A stretch of 64,000 nucleotides of DNA from Corynebacterium lubricantis DSM 45231 (lineage in GTDB: Bacteria; Actinomycetota; Actinomycetes; Mycobacteriales; Mycobacteriaceae). A program made the position numbers and the translations under genes. Below the pieces are notes generated by a model, which saw only the letters and a list, made by a program, of their open reading frames with translations, had not been told where the DNA came from and did no database searches. The DNA is taken from NCBI RefSeq assembly GCF_000379425.1, contig NZ_KB902236.1:89515-153514 (forward strand), given 5' to 3'. Below, piece by piece: positions 45,770 to 56,380 of the stretch. Numbering within the stretch: the first letter of the stretch is position 1; every line of letters starts with the position of its first letter.

Positions 45770-48600
45770 GCGTTGCTCCTTTCAGCTGGTTGGGCGATTT
45801 CCTTACCGTCGACCACAACACCCACGTCGCCTTGGCCGGCTTCGGGAGCGCCGTCTTCGGGCTCGCCCGGGTCATCGGTTGGGATACCTGCCAGGTTGAT
45901 CGATGCCAGGATGACGCCCAGCACGGCGAGGTAGACACCCAGGTCGAAGATCAACGAGGTGGTCAGGTGGATACCAAAGACGTAGGTCGACAGCGGGGTG
46001 AGGTAGCTTCCTTCGAAGTAGCCCAAAAGGCCGGTCGCTGCGCCGATGAAGATACCGGAGCCGATCAGCGACATGTATGGCCACTTCACCTTGGCTTCCT
46101 GGTCGGAGGCCGCCATGAGGTAGAGCATGGCAAACCCGGCTGCGCCCACCAACGCGGCCACGAAGCCGCCACCGGTGGCGTTGTGTCCGCGGAAGAACAG
46201 CACCACGGAGATCACCACGATGAGCGGGAGCACCAGGCGCGAGGCCGAACGCAGGAACACCGAGTTGTTTCGGGCGCTATATACCGGCGAGAAGATATTC
46301 AGGCGCGCCTTCGCGCGTGGGCGCAGCGGACGGGCGCGCAGCAGCACCACAACCGCGATACCGGCCACGCCCAAGACGGTCAGCTCGCCCAGGGTATCGA
46401 ATGCACGGAACTCCACCAGGATGGTGTTGACGATGTTGTCGCCGCCAGTGGCAATGGGGCCTTCGCGCAGGTAGTACTCTGCTGCATCGGTCTTTTCGCG
46501 GCGGCCCGTTAGTGCCATCACGGCCAACATGGAGGTCACGCCCACTGCTACTGCCAGCACGGCAGAGGACAGAATCGACGAGCGGCGTTCGCGCGGGAAG
46601 CGGTCCGGGAGCCGGTGCAGGATCATCACCATCACCACGACGGTGAGGATTTCCACCGTGAGCTGGGTGGTGGCCACGTCGGCGGCACCGAGGTTGAAGA
46701 ACCACAAGGTCGTACCGAAACCGACAATGCCCACAACGATAGCAAGGGTCACACGCGATTGCGCCTTCAACGACGAGGCGACACCTACTGCCACGATGAG
46801 CAGTAAGACCCAGTCAGCTGGTTCGTAGCGAGGGCCCACAGGTGCCGGGATGTCGTTAAGGGTGAATAGCCCGATCACACCGATGACCACGAGTCCGAGT
46901 AGTGGGGCTGCCAGGTGGCGGCGCTGCGAGGTCGTGCCGGTGGCAGCGGTAAAGCGCGCGCCGAATGCGATGGTTCCGCTGCGGAATGCTTCCACCACTT
47001 CGATGCCGGTGACCGGAGCGCGGTAGTCGCTGAGGAAGGCGGCCACGGCCCAACGGCGCCATGCCAGGACGGAACCGCAGACGATAATGAGCGCCGACAA
47101 CGCCAGGGGCAGGTTGAATCCGTGCCACAGGGCCAGATGCGGGTCGAGTACTTCGCCGGTGGCGGCCAGTGCGGCATCGGCGACAGCCGAGTTTAGCATC
47201 TGCGGGTACAGGCCCACCAGCACAGTAACCACGGTCAAGATGGCCGGGATGATGTAGAAGGTCGGTGCTGCTTCGCCCTTGACTGGGATCTTGTCGTCCC
47301 CCGTGCGGTTGCCCAGCACGCCCAGGATGTAGCGGTAGGAGTAGGCAAAGGTAAAGATCGAGGTCACCACGATCGCACCGGTGATCAGCGTCATCGTTGC
47401 GTCGCCGAACGGTGCACTCAGTCCCGCGCCTAAGAGCATTTCCTTGGACACGAAGCCTGCCAGTGGCGGGATACCAGCCATGGATGCGGCGGAAATCACC
47501 ACGATGGTTTGGGTCACTGGCATCTTCACCCGGAGCGTGCGTAGTTCGTTGAAGTCGCGGGTGCCGGTCTCGTGTTCGACGATGCCCACCGACATAAACA
47601 GGGTTGCCTTGAAGGTCGCGTGCGCAATGGTGTGCACGATGGCCGCGGTGAGTGCTTCCTTGGTACCAATGCCCACCACGGCAACCAGAAGACCCAGCTG
47701 GGACATGGTGGAGTACGCCAAAAGCGCCTTCAGGTCGTTTTGCTTCACGGCGGTCATGGCGCCGAAGAGGGCGGTAAACAGGCCAGAGGAGATCAGCAGC
47801 ACGTTCCAGATGCCAATGCCCTCGAACATCGGCGAGTAGCGCAGGATCAGGTAGATACCGGCCTTGACCATGGCGGCGGCGTGGAGGTAGGCGGACACTG
47901 GGGCGATCGCCACCATGGAATCCGGCAGCCAGGCCTGGAATGGGAACTGGGCCGACTTAGTAAACGCGGCACCGGCCACCAGGCAGGCCACAGCCGTGGT
48001 CAGGCCCGTGTTTTCCTGCCAGACCGGGTCGGCGATCACGGCGGAGAGCTGGGTGGTGCCAGTAGTAATCACCATGATCACCGTGGCGGTGAGCAGCAGC
48101 AGGCCGCCGGCAACAGTCACCAGCAGGGTCCGGATCGCAGGCTCGTAGCCCTTCTCGCCACCGTTAGCGATGAGGAAGAAGGAGCACAGGGTGGTCATTT
48201 CCCATGCGATGTAGAAGACCACGAGGTCGTCGGTAAGCACAAGCGCACTCATCGCAAGCGCAAAGCCACAGATGAGCATGTAGAACGAGGCTTTGCCCTC
48301 GTGAAGGTAGCGCGTGGAATACATGAGCACGCCAGCGCCAATAATAAGGACTAGAAGAAGGAAGACGAGCGACAGGCCGTCGATGCGGGCGGCGAAGTCC
48401 ACACCCAGAGACGGAATCCAGCTCACTGATTCTTCGTGTACATTCCCGGATCTGGGAGACACATATGACATCACGCCCATGACAGCAGAGGCAACCAAAG
48501 GAACGGCCAGTAGCCATCCCGCGTTGCGCCCAAGCATGCGGGTGATCATTGGTGCGAGGGCAACGGTAATGCCCAGCACCGCTAAGAGAATAAATAACAT
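45766..48600 (-). CDS. mrpA: Mrp antiporter fused A-B subunit
   Basis: The 944-residue protein has an NuoL-like part (residues about 1-630; KSAQFPFQAWLPDSMVAIAP and LLAYSTMSQLGLLVAVVG), a DUF4040 region and a C-terminal MnhB domain (SASRLVLPLIVVISVVLFFRG; GHNATGGGFVAALVGAAG). The MrpB subunit is thus fused, and no separate mrpB exists; this matches C. glutamicum Mrp1. Start at 48600 is the family N-terminus (MLFILLAVLGITVALAP); the longer frame extends into a structured leader. It is first gene of the mrpACDEFG operon. Confidence 0.93.
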   Translation of the reverse strand: MLFILLAVLGITVALAPMITRMLGRNAGWLLAVPLVASAVMGVMSYVSPRSGNVHEESVSWIPSLGVDFAARIDGLSLVFLLLVLIIGAGVLMYSTRYLHEGKASFYMLICGFALAMSALVLTDDLVVFYIAWEMTTLCSFFLIANGGEKGYEPAIRTLLVTVAGGLLLLTATVIMVITTGTTQLSAVIADPVWQENTGLTTAVACLVAGAAFTKSAQFPFQAWLPDSMVAIAPVSAYLHAAAMVKAGIYLILRYSPMFEGIGIWNVLLISSGLFTALFGAMTAVKQNDLKALLAYSTMSQLGLLVAVVGIGTKEALTAAIVHTIAHATFKATLFMSVGIVEHETGTRDFNELRTLRVKMPVTQTIVVISAASMAGIPPLAGFVSKEMLLGAGLSAPFGDATMTLITGAIVVTSIFTFAYSYRYILGVLGNRTGDDKIPVKGEAAPTFYIIPAILTVVTVLVGLYPQMLNSAVADAALAATGEVLDPHLALWHGFNLPLALSALIIVCGSVLAWRRWAVAAFLSDYRAPVTGIEVVEAFRSGTIAFGARFTAATGTTSQRRHLAAPLLGLVVIGVIGLFTLNDIPAPVGPRYEPADWVLLLIVAVGVASSLKAQSRVTLAIVVGIVGFGTTLWFFNLGAADVATTQLTVEILTVVVMVMILHRLPDRFPRERRSSILSSAVLAVAVGVTSMLAVMALTGRREKTDAAEYYLREGPIATGGDNIVNTILVEFRAFDTLGELTVLGVAGIAVVVLLRARPLRPRAKARLNIFSPVYSARNNSVFLRSASRLVLPLIVVISVVLFFRGHNATGGGFVAALVGAAGFAMLYLMAASDQEAKVKWPYMSLIGSGIFIGAATGLLGYFEGSYLTPLSTYVFGIHLTTSLIFDLGVYLAVLGVILASINLAGIPTDDPGEPEDGAPEAGQGDVGVVVDGKEIAQPAERSNA

Positions 48601-48883
48601 AATTGCCCCGGTGGTTTTCTTTCGTGGTAGCGGCCAGAAGCAGCGCCCCACGCGGATGAACGGGTAGTGCTAGTAAACGTGGGTGGCATAGGGGCGCCCG
48701 TGGCCTGCACCGGAAAGGTGTGGCCCCCACGATGTGGTGTAACCGTTGGTCCCGGGCCCCGCAATCCACGCCGCACGGTGGTGGCGGCGTGGATTGCGGG
48801 GCCGAGAGAAATAACGCACGGTTCAACCCTAGCAGGTAGCACCGAGTGGTTTCCCAGCGGAATCTAAGTTCCCCTAACCCCCG
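48601..48883 (-). promoter_or_regulatory. Structured GC-rich leader of the mrp operon
   Basis: Between katA's terminator and mrpA, 280 bp hold no gene. GGCCCCGCAATCCACGCCGC (48755-48774) pairs perfectly over 20 bp with 48784-48803. Closer to mrpA, CGTGGG (48678-48683) and CCCACG (48726-48731) enclose a helix GGCC-CACC/GGTG-GGCC with a 5-nt loop. Neither stem has a U-run. On the minus strand this would be a multi-helix mRNA leader, a candidate cis-regulatory RNA. I do not recognise a known riboswitch. Confidence 0.5.
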
Positions 48884-48917
48884 AAACAGCCCTGGGGATC
48901 ACTACGATCCCCAGGGC
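48884..48917 (-). terminator. Terminator of katA
   Basis: GCCCTGGGGATC and GATCCCCAGGGC pair over 12 bp around a 5-nt loop; on the minus strand TGTTTC follows. It is 18 nt past the katA stop codon. Confidence 0.85.
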
Positions 48918-48935
48918 ATTATCTAGCGGAGGCGA

Positions 48936-50489
48936 TTATGCGCCGCGCTTCTTTGCAAGCGACTCGCGAACCTTCTGGCCCAGGTTCTCGTCGACGTTGG
49001 TCCAGTACTGGTAGACGCGCTCTTCGATGTCCTTGTTGGTGATGCCGTTCATCGCGTTGGTGATGTTGTGCACCAGACGCTCCTTCTCACCATCGTCGAA
49101 GACGTCGCGGTACAGGGTACCTGCCTGGCCGAAGTCATCGTCCTCTTCGTGCTTGACGTATGCGTAGCGGCCGATGTCGGAACCGTGTGGCTCTGGGTTG
49201 ACGTAGAGGTCTGCGCCCTGGCCGTACTCGGTGTGGTTGGAGGAGGAATCCTCGCCGTTGTCCAGGAAGCCTGCACCCTTGGAGTAGCTGTTCGGGGTGT
49301 AGTTTGGCTCGGACTCTTCGTTGAAGAAGTACGCCATGGAGCCGCGCTCGGAGTAGGTGTTGACCTCGTTGATCGGACGGTTTACCGGAATATCGCGGTA
49401 GTTTGGTCCGATGCGGTAACGCTGCTGGTCAGCGTATGCGAACACGCGAGCCTGCAGCATGCGGTCTGGGGAGAGGCCAACGCCTGGAACCAGGTTAGAT
49501 GGATCCAGCGCGAGCTGCTCGATCTGTGCGTGGAAGTTCTTTGGGTTGCGGTTCAGAACGAAGTAGCCCACATCGATCAGTGGGTAATCCTTCTGGGACC
49601 AGGTCTTGGTCAGATCGAATGGGTTGAAGCGGTAGTTCTCTGCCTCTTCCACTGGCATGATCTGGACCTTGACGTCCCAGATTGGGTAATCGCCATTAGC
49701 GATGGAGTTGTAGAGGTCCTCGCGCTGGTAGTCAGCGTTCTGGCCTGCAACAACTGCAGCCTCTTCGTCGGTGAAGGTCTCCCAGCCCTGGCGGGTCTTG
49801 AAGTGGTACTTCACCCAGACTGGCTTGCCCTCTTCGTTGATCCACTGGAAGGTGTGGGAGCCGAAGCCGTCCTGGTGGCGGGAGGTCTTAGGGGTACCGC
49901 GGTCGCCCATCAGGTAGGTCACCTGGTGTGCGGACTCTGGGGTACGGGTCCAGAAATCCCACTGCATCTCAGCGGAACGCAGGCCGGTAGCAGGGTTGCG
50001 CTTCTGGGAGTGGATGAAGTCTGCGAACTTAATGCCGTCGCGCAGGAAGAAGGTCGGGGTGTTGTTGCCAACAATGTCGTAGTTGCCGTCTTCGGTGTAG
50101 AAGCGCAGGGCAAAACCGTGCACGTCGCGCCAGGTATCTGGGGAGCCAGCCTCACCAGCAACGGTGGAGAAACGGATAGCCAAAGGGGTTACTGCATCCT
50201 TTTGGAACAGCTTTGCCTTGGTGTACTGGGAAACATCCTCGGTGATGTGCAGCTCACCGAAAGCGCCGTGGCCCTTTGCGTGAGGGATGCGCTCTGGAAC
50301 GTTCTCGCGGTTGAAGTGTGCGAGCTTCTCAATCAGGTGGATGTCGTTGAGAACGACTGGGCCCTGAGGACCTGCGGTCACCGAGATGTTCTCGGAAGGA
50401 ACTGGGGTTCCGTTGTGACGAGTGGTTTGGCCATTGCCTGCTGGGCGCTCACCGCGCGCAACGATGTCTTCTACGGACTTGTCAGCCAC
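48936..50489 (-). CDS. katA: Monofunctional haem catalase
   Basis: The 517-residue clade 3 catalase has the active-site block FNRENVPERIPHAKGHGAFG with catalytic His and the haem Tyr motif RVFAYADQQRYRIGPN. NADPH-binding residues are in the HQDGFGSHTFQWINEEG region. It decomposes H2O2 in the cytoplasm. GTG start with AAGGAG six nt upstream. It is divergent from sigC (143 nt), as in C. glutamicum. Confidence 0.96.
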   Translation of the reverse strand: MADKSVEDIVARGERPAGNGQTTRHNGTPVPSENISVTAGPQGPVVLNDIHLIEKLAHFNRENVPERIPHAKGHGAFGELHITEDVSQYTKAKLFQKDAVTPLAIRFSTVAGEAGSPDTWRDVHGFALRFYTEDGNYDIVGNNTPTFFLRDGIKFADFIHSQKRNPATGLRSAEMQWDFWTRTPESAHQVTYLMGDRGTPKTSRHQDGFGSHTFQWINEEGKPVWVKYHFKTRQGWETFTDEEAAVVAGQNADYQREDLYNSIANGDYPIWDVKVQIMPVEEAENYRFNPFDLTKTWSQKDYPLIDVGYFVLNRNPKNFHAQIEQLALDPSNLVPGVGLSPDRMLQARVFAYADQQRYRIGPNYRDIPVNRPINEVNTYSERGSMAYFFNEESEPNYTPNSYSKGAGFLDNGEDSSSNHTEYGQGADLYVNPEPHGSDIGRYAYVKHEEDDDFGQAGTLYRDVFDDGEKERLVHNITNAMNGITNKDIEERVYQYWTNVDENLGQKVRESLAKKRGA

Positions 50490-50632
50490 GCTAGACTCCT
50501 TAAGTAGATATTATTAATCGGTCGCAATTCATAGTTTACGCGACCCGGGAGCTTTCACAACCGAATTCAGCATCTTCCCAGGCGCACACTCACCAGGATA
50601 ACCAAATTTGGGGGCTGGTAACCTTTACTTTC

Positions 50633-51175
50633 GTGAACAGGCGTAATGACGAGCACGTCACCGAGCTAGCCCTGCGGGCAGGGCGGGGCGACAAGCGCGC
50701 ATTAACCGAGTTCATTGAAGCCACACACGACGATGTTTGGCGCCTACTCGCCCACCTCGCCGGCCGAGAATACGCCGACGATCTCACCCAGGAAACCTAT
50801 CTGCGCGTGATGGGCTCGCTACCGAATTTCGCCGCGCGTTCGTCGGCACGCACATGGTTACTCTCCCTGGCACGTCGCGTCTGGGTGGACTCCGTGCGCC
50901 ACGACATGGCGCGCCCGCGCAAGTCCGCCATGGAGGTCGATGATGCGACTGCGAGTACCCCGAGCCCCGATAATCCGAATTCGTGGAGCGAAATCATCGA
51001 TCTTCGCACGCTTATCGACGAGCTCCCGCCCGAACGTCGCGAAGCACTCATCTTGACCCAGGTACTCGGCTACACCTACGAAGAAGCCGCCAACATTGCA
51101 GGCGTGCGCGTGGGCACGATCCGCTCCCGCGTGGCCCGGGCCCGGCGCGACCTCATCGCGGGCACCGAAGAATAA
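50633..51175 (+). CDS. sigC: ECF sigma factor SigC
   Basis: The 180-residue protein has sigma region 2 (ADDLTQETYLRVMGSLPNF; SARTWLLSLARRVWVDSVR) and region 4 (LPPERREALILTQVLGYTYE and EAANIAGVRVGTIRSRVARA). It matches C. glutamicum SigC, which responds to respiratory defects and turns on cytochrome bd and haem-related genes. No anti-sigma gene is adjacent. GTG start; TAACCT lies 8 nt upstream, and no ribosome-binding site is visible. Confidence 0.9.
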   Translation: MNRRNDEHVTELALRAGRGDKRALTEFIEATHDDVWRLLAHLAGREYADDLTQETYLRVMGSLPNFAARSSARTWLLSLARRVWVDSVRHDMARPRKSAMEVDDATASTPSPDNPNSWSEIIDLRTLIDELPPERREALILTQVLGYTYEEAANIAGVRVGTIRSRVARARRDLIAGTEE

Positions 51176-51243
51176 AGACTAATCCCACCCCGCCCACATC
51201 ACTGTCGTCGCGGTTTTGTAAGCTTACTCACATCGTTTAGACG

Positions 51244-51249
51244 TATAGT
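51244..51249 (+). promoter_or_regulatory. -10 box of the YkvI-like gene
   Basis: TATAGT stands 35 nt before the ATG at 51285; no good -35 hexamer is seen at 16-18 nt. The leader holds GAGGGGC as ribosome-binding site. Confidence 0.4.
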
Positions 51250-51284
51250 CATAACACCATTTCAAGTTTCGGTGAGGGGCCGCA

Positions 51285-52565
51285 ATGATCAGACAGGTAA
51301 TTAGTATCGGACTCGCGTTCGTCGGCATCATTATCGGCGCCGGTTTCGCCTCGGGCCAGGAGACCATGCAGTACTTCGTTGCCTTCGGCTCCTGGGGCAT
51401 CGTCGGCGCCGCGGTGAGTTCCTTGCTCATGATTATTTCGGGCATCGCCCTGTTGCAGCTGGGCAGTTACTACCAGGCCCGCGAGCACTTGAGCGTGCTG
51501 GGCAGTATTTCCAACCGCGCCGTGTCCATCATTTTGGATGTCTCCACCACGGTCACGCTGTTCTCGGTGGGCTTCATCATGTTTGCCGGTGCCGGTTCCA
51601 ACCTCAACCAGCAGTTCGGGTTGCCGCTGTGGGTCGGTGCTTTCCTCATGCTGGCCCTCGTACTCATCTCAGGCCTCCTTGACGTCGACCGCGTCACCTA
51701 CGTCATCGGCGCCGCCACCCCATTCATCTTCCTGTTTATCTGCATCGCCACGATCTGGACGCTCGTCCAGGCCGAACCCGACATCGCGGCACTCAACATT
51801 GCCTCGCAGGATGTGAACACCACCCTGCCGAACTGGTGGGTCTCCTCGCTGAACTACACCGGCTTCAATGTCATGACCGCGTGTTCCATGGCAATCGTCA
51901 TCGGCGGCAACTTCTTGGACACCAAGGTCGCAGGCTGGGGCGGACTCCTCGGCGGTGTCATCTACCTGATCCTGTTGATGCTTTTGGCTTTCGCGCTATT
52001 CTTCGAGGTCGAACTCGTCAATGGTGTGGATATGCCAGTGCTCACGCTGATCAACGAGATCCATCCAATCCTGGGCATCTTAACGGCCATCGCGATCTAC
52101 GGCATGATCTTCAACACCGCAATCTCTATGTTCTACGCCCTGGGCAAGCGCCTGACCAAGCGTCAGCCGAAGCGCTTCTACCCCGTTTTCCTCGTTGCCT
52201 GCCTGCTCGGCTTCGTCCTGTCCTTCATCGGCTTCCAGGACCTGATCGGTTTCGTGTACCCAATCCTGGGCTACATGGGCATCTTCTTGATCCTGGTGAT
52301 CACCGTCGCCTGGCTGCGCGGCCGCTCGAAGCTCACCGTCGAGCAGCGTGTGCGCATCCAAGCCCGCGATCTGATGCGTCGCAAGATGGATCCTCGCCTG
52401 CGTTTCTCCACCGCACAGCAGCATGAGCTGGCCAAACTCGTTGCAGCCTCGGCCGTGCCTTCCGAGGTCTTCGAGCAAAAGCTGACCAGGGAAGTCTCCG
52501 ACGAGCTCATCGCCGACAAGGACTCCGGGTTTAAGGAAGAAAAAGAGCCGATTAACGACGACTAG
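51285..52565 (+). CDS. YkvI-family membrane transporter-like protein
   Basis: The 426-residue protein has about ten transmembrane helices. FVGIIIGAGFASGQETMQYF near the N-terminus is the YkvI family signature (APC/LeuT-like fold, with an unwound first helix GAGFASGQE). A cytoplasmic C-terminal tail of about 75 charged residues follows. The substrate is unknown. Its stop overlaps the convergent 52562-53569 gene by 4 nt. Confidence 0.8.
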   Translation: MIRQVISIGLAFVGIIIGAGFASGQETMQYFVAFGSWGIVGAAVSSLLMIISGIALLQLGSYYQAREHLSVLGSISNRAVSIILDVSTTVTLFSVGFIMFAGAGSNLNQQFGLPLWVGAFLMLALVLISGLLDVDRVTYVIGAATPFIFLFICIATIWTLVQAEPDIAALNIASQDVNTTLPNWWVSSLNYTGFNVMTACSMAIVIGGNFLDTKVAGWGGLLGGVIYLILLMLLAFALFFEVELVNGVDMPVLTLINEIHPILGILTAIAIYGMIFNTAISMFYALGKRLTKRQPKRFYPVFLVACLLGFVLSFIGFQDLIGFVYPILGYMGIFLILVITVAWLRGRSKLTVEQRVRIQARDLMRRKMDPRLRFSTAQQHELAKLVAASAVPSEVFEQKLTREVSDELIADKDSGFKEEKEPINDD

Positions 52566-53569
52566 CTAGCGCCGAACGGCAGCAGACCCGCTGCCCCGAG
52601 CACTGCAATCAGCACCAGTGCCACGGCAATGACCGCAACTATCGCGGCGAGTGTTCCTCGTCGCGATTTTTCTTTGGCCTTTTCTTCCTGGGTCTCGGAT
52701 TCGCTCAACGATTCACTTTCAACGCTGCCCTGGTAGGTGGGCAGATTTCCGGTAGCCGGAGCTTCTGGTGCTTCTGGAGCCTTTGGCTCTGGGGCAGGTG
52801 CTGGCTCCTCGTCGACAACAACCACGGGAATCATCGAGGTTTGTGGTTCGACTGGAGCCGCCCGCTTCAGCTCTGGTTTGGGTAAAGGGGGAATCGGCGA
52901 GATCTCAAGATCTTCTACCGCAGGCATCTCCCCGGCCCGGAACGACAATGTCAGCTCCCCTGCCACTGGAGCATAAAAACCTCGCACGACAGGTTGTAGG
53001 CCCCGCCGCTCGAGTGAGGGCACAGACTCTAACAACGTGCCTGGATTGACCACGTGGCCGACGACCTCGCCGTCGACTGAGGCAACAACACCCTCCTCGG
53101 TGCCCTCCTGCGTCGTGTGCAGCGTGAGCAGCACATGCCTGCGCCTAGGTGCGGCATCGTCGTCCTGAGGGGGAAGCTCCACGCTATACACAGCGTCGCC
53201 ATCAAGGAGCACCCAGGGAACGGTGGGTGGGTTATTGTCCGGCAGGCACAGCCCCGGCCGCGGCAAGCGCACTTCCATTGCGTCCGGTGTCGCGCGAGCG
53301 GTCACCAGGGGCACCAGGCCCGACTGGATAATCCAGTCGAGTTCTGGGTAGGCGCGCCGATCATATTTATTAATCACGCCGATGACGGAGCCTTCAAAAA
53401 GTAAAAAGAGCTCCCTGGAATTGTCATCGGAAACAACGACCACGGCAAGATCGAGTGCGGACGCGTCCGACTCCTTGAACAGGTCCGCGATCAGCTCCGA
53501 GTCGACTTCCTCGGCGTGCAGCTTCCGAATCGCCCCGAGTCCACGATCGGGCACCACATAAGTTTTCAT
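52562..53569 (-). CDS. Conserved corynebacterial protein with C-terminal membrane anchor
   Basis: The 335-residue protein has an N-terminal globular region (residues 1-215) of mixed beta character, a Pro/Glu-rich disordered linker (APAPEPKAPEAPEAPATG) and an acidic Ser patch. A single C-terminal transmembrane helix follows a basic stretch (KSRRGTLAAIVAVIAVALVLI). This is tail-anchored topology, with the N-terminal domain in the cytoplasm. I do not recognise the fold. It is upstream of nothing on its strand except the convergent YkvI gene. Confidence 0.72.
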   Translation of the reverse strand: MKTYVVPDRGLGAIRKLHAEEVDSELIADLFKESDASALDLAVVVVSDDNSRELFLLFEGSVIGVINKYDRRAYPELDWIIQSGLVPLVTARATPDAMEVRLPRPGLCLPDNNPPTVPWVLLDGDAVYSVELPPQDDDAAPRRRHVLLTLHTTQEGTEEGVVASVDGEVVGHVVNPGTLLESVPSLERRGLQPVVRGFYAPVAGELTLSFRAGEMPAVEDLEISPIPPLPKPELKRAAPVEPQTSMIPVVVVDEEPAPAPEPKAPEAPEAPATGNLPTYQGSVESESLSESETQEEKAKEKSRRGTLAAIVAVIAVALVLIAVLGAAGLLPFGAS

Positions 53570-53617
53570 CAGCGCACCTCTACTATCTACCTAAAATTTC
53601 TTTGCACCAGTGTAACC

Positions 53618-53670
53618 AGAAGAAACTCCCGCTCCGCCAACCACGGTGTTGTGGGTTGGCGGGGCGGGAG
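53618..53670 (-). terminator. Terminator of leuA
   Basis: CTCCCGC-CCGCCAACC (53626-53642) pairs with GGTTGGCGG-GCGGGAG (53654-53670); on the minus strand TTTCTTCT follows. It lies 23 nt after the leuA stop. Confidence 0.88.
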
Positions 53671-53692
53671 CTTGTCGTCGTGAAGCGAAAAA

Positions 53693-55549
<1,857 letters not shown>

Positions 55550-55577
55550 CTAAGTTTGAATGCTTGGGTGTGGGTTC

Positions 55578-55619
55578 CACGACCGGCAACGCAAACTCCG
55601 CGACGGGGTGCCGGTCGTG
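55578..55619 (-). promoter_or_regulatory. leuA attenuation/leader hairpin
   Basis: CACGACCGGCA and TGCCGGTCGTG pair over 11 bp around a 20-nt loop. The first arm on the mRNA starts directly after the leuL stop codon, so a ribosome at the stop would cover it. No U-run follows, hence translational or alternative-fold control is more likely than simple termination. Confidence 0.65.
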
Positions 55620-55620
55620 T

Positions 55621-55689
55621 TTAGACCTGATTCCCGCCGCGGCTTAGAAGGAGAAGCCGTGCGCCGAAAGGCGCGATCGGTGCCGACAT
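55621..55689 (-). CDS. leuL: leuA leader peptide, four consecutive Leu codons
   Basis: The 22-residue frame reads MSAPIAPFGARLLLLSRGG then NQV and TAA. The Leu run uses CTT CTC CTT CTA. It ends one nt before the leader hairpin and about 90 nt before leuA. Leader peptides rich in Leu codons before leuA are described for actinobacteria (LEU element). A TACAGT box 16 nt upstream of the ATG is a possible -10. Confidence 0.82.
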   Translation of the reverse strand: MSAPIAPFGARLLLLSRGGNQV

Positions 55690-55826
55690 GATTGACATAG
55701 AAGACACTGTAGCGTTTGGACGTGGTTCATGCCAGCGATTGACGAAAAACTCTATCCTCCAAAATATTCGCAGCGGTCAAGGTAGCCTCACAGCTATACA
55801 TCGAAACAGCTTGGAGCATTTTCACG

Positions 55827-56366
55827 ATGAATCACGGTCACCTCCGCACTGCCCTTTTAAGCAGCACAATTGCATTATCTATCGCACTCGGCGGATCTAT
55901 CGTCGCCGATGCACAAACCTCTTCTTCTAGTTCCGCAGGAATTTCCAGCCTCGGAAGCTCGGCCCGCACCCCGCTTGATCAAGAAGTCCGAGCAAAAACG
56001 AAGCTGCAAGATGCTCTAGACCGCCTTTCAGATGGCACCCAGAAGTCAATTATCGTCGGCAAAACCCAAAGCTCGCACCGTTTGAATCGAACAACTGGCG
56101 ATAATTCAGTTGTCGTCGAAATCCCAGTTCTTCCAGAAAATGCCAGCGCGGCTGAGTTTGAATCCTTTGAGAAGGAACTTGAGGAGTTTGGGAACCTAGT
56201 ATCCGAGCGACGTGACTACACCGAAGCGCTGTTTCGAGCAGCGGTGGAGAAAAATGAAGGGCTAGTTTTCAACGAGAAGTGGAAAACCGAAGCGCTTGCC
56301 GTTGACGATCTCATCCGTGACTACGGCGAGAAAGTTGAAGCCCGCTACAACTCGGAACAGGAATAA
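55827..56366 (+). CDS. Predicted secreted protein of unknown function
   Basis: The 179-residue protein has a signal peptide (LRTALLSSTIALSIALGGSI, cleavage near ADA-Q), a Ser-rich stretch and a mainly helical, acidic domain (EFESFEKELEEFGNLVSERR). No cysteines or catalytic motif are seen. GGAG lies 11 nt before the ATG. Its lower G+C content than neighbours, by eye, hints at a lineage-specific gene. Confidence 0.7.
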   Translation: MNHGHLRTALLSSTIALSIALGGSIVADAQTSSSSSAGISSLGSSARTPLDQEVRAKTKLQDALDRLSDGTQKSIIVGKTQSSHRLNRTTGDNSVVVEIPVLPENASAAEFESFEKELEEFGNLVSERRDYTEALFRAAVEKNEGLVFNEKWKTEALAVDDLIRDYGEKVEARYNSEQE

Positions 56367-56380
56367 TAGGTTCGAACGAA

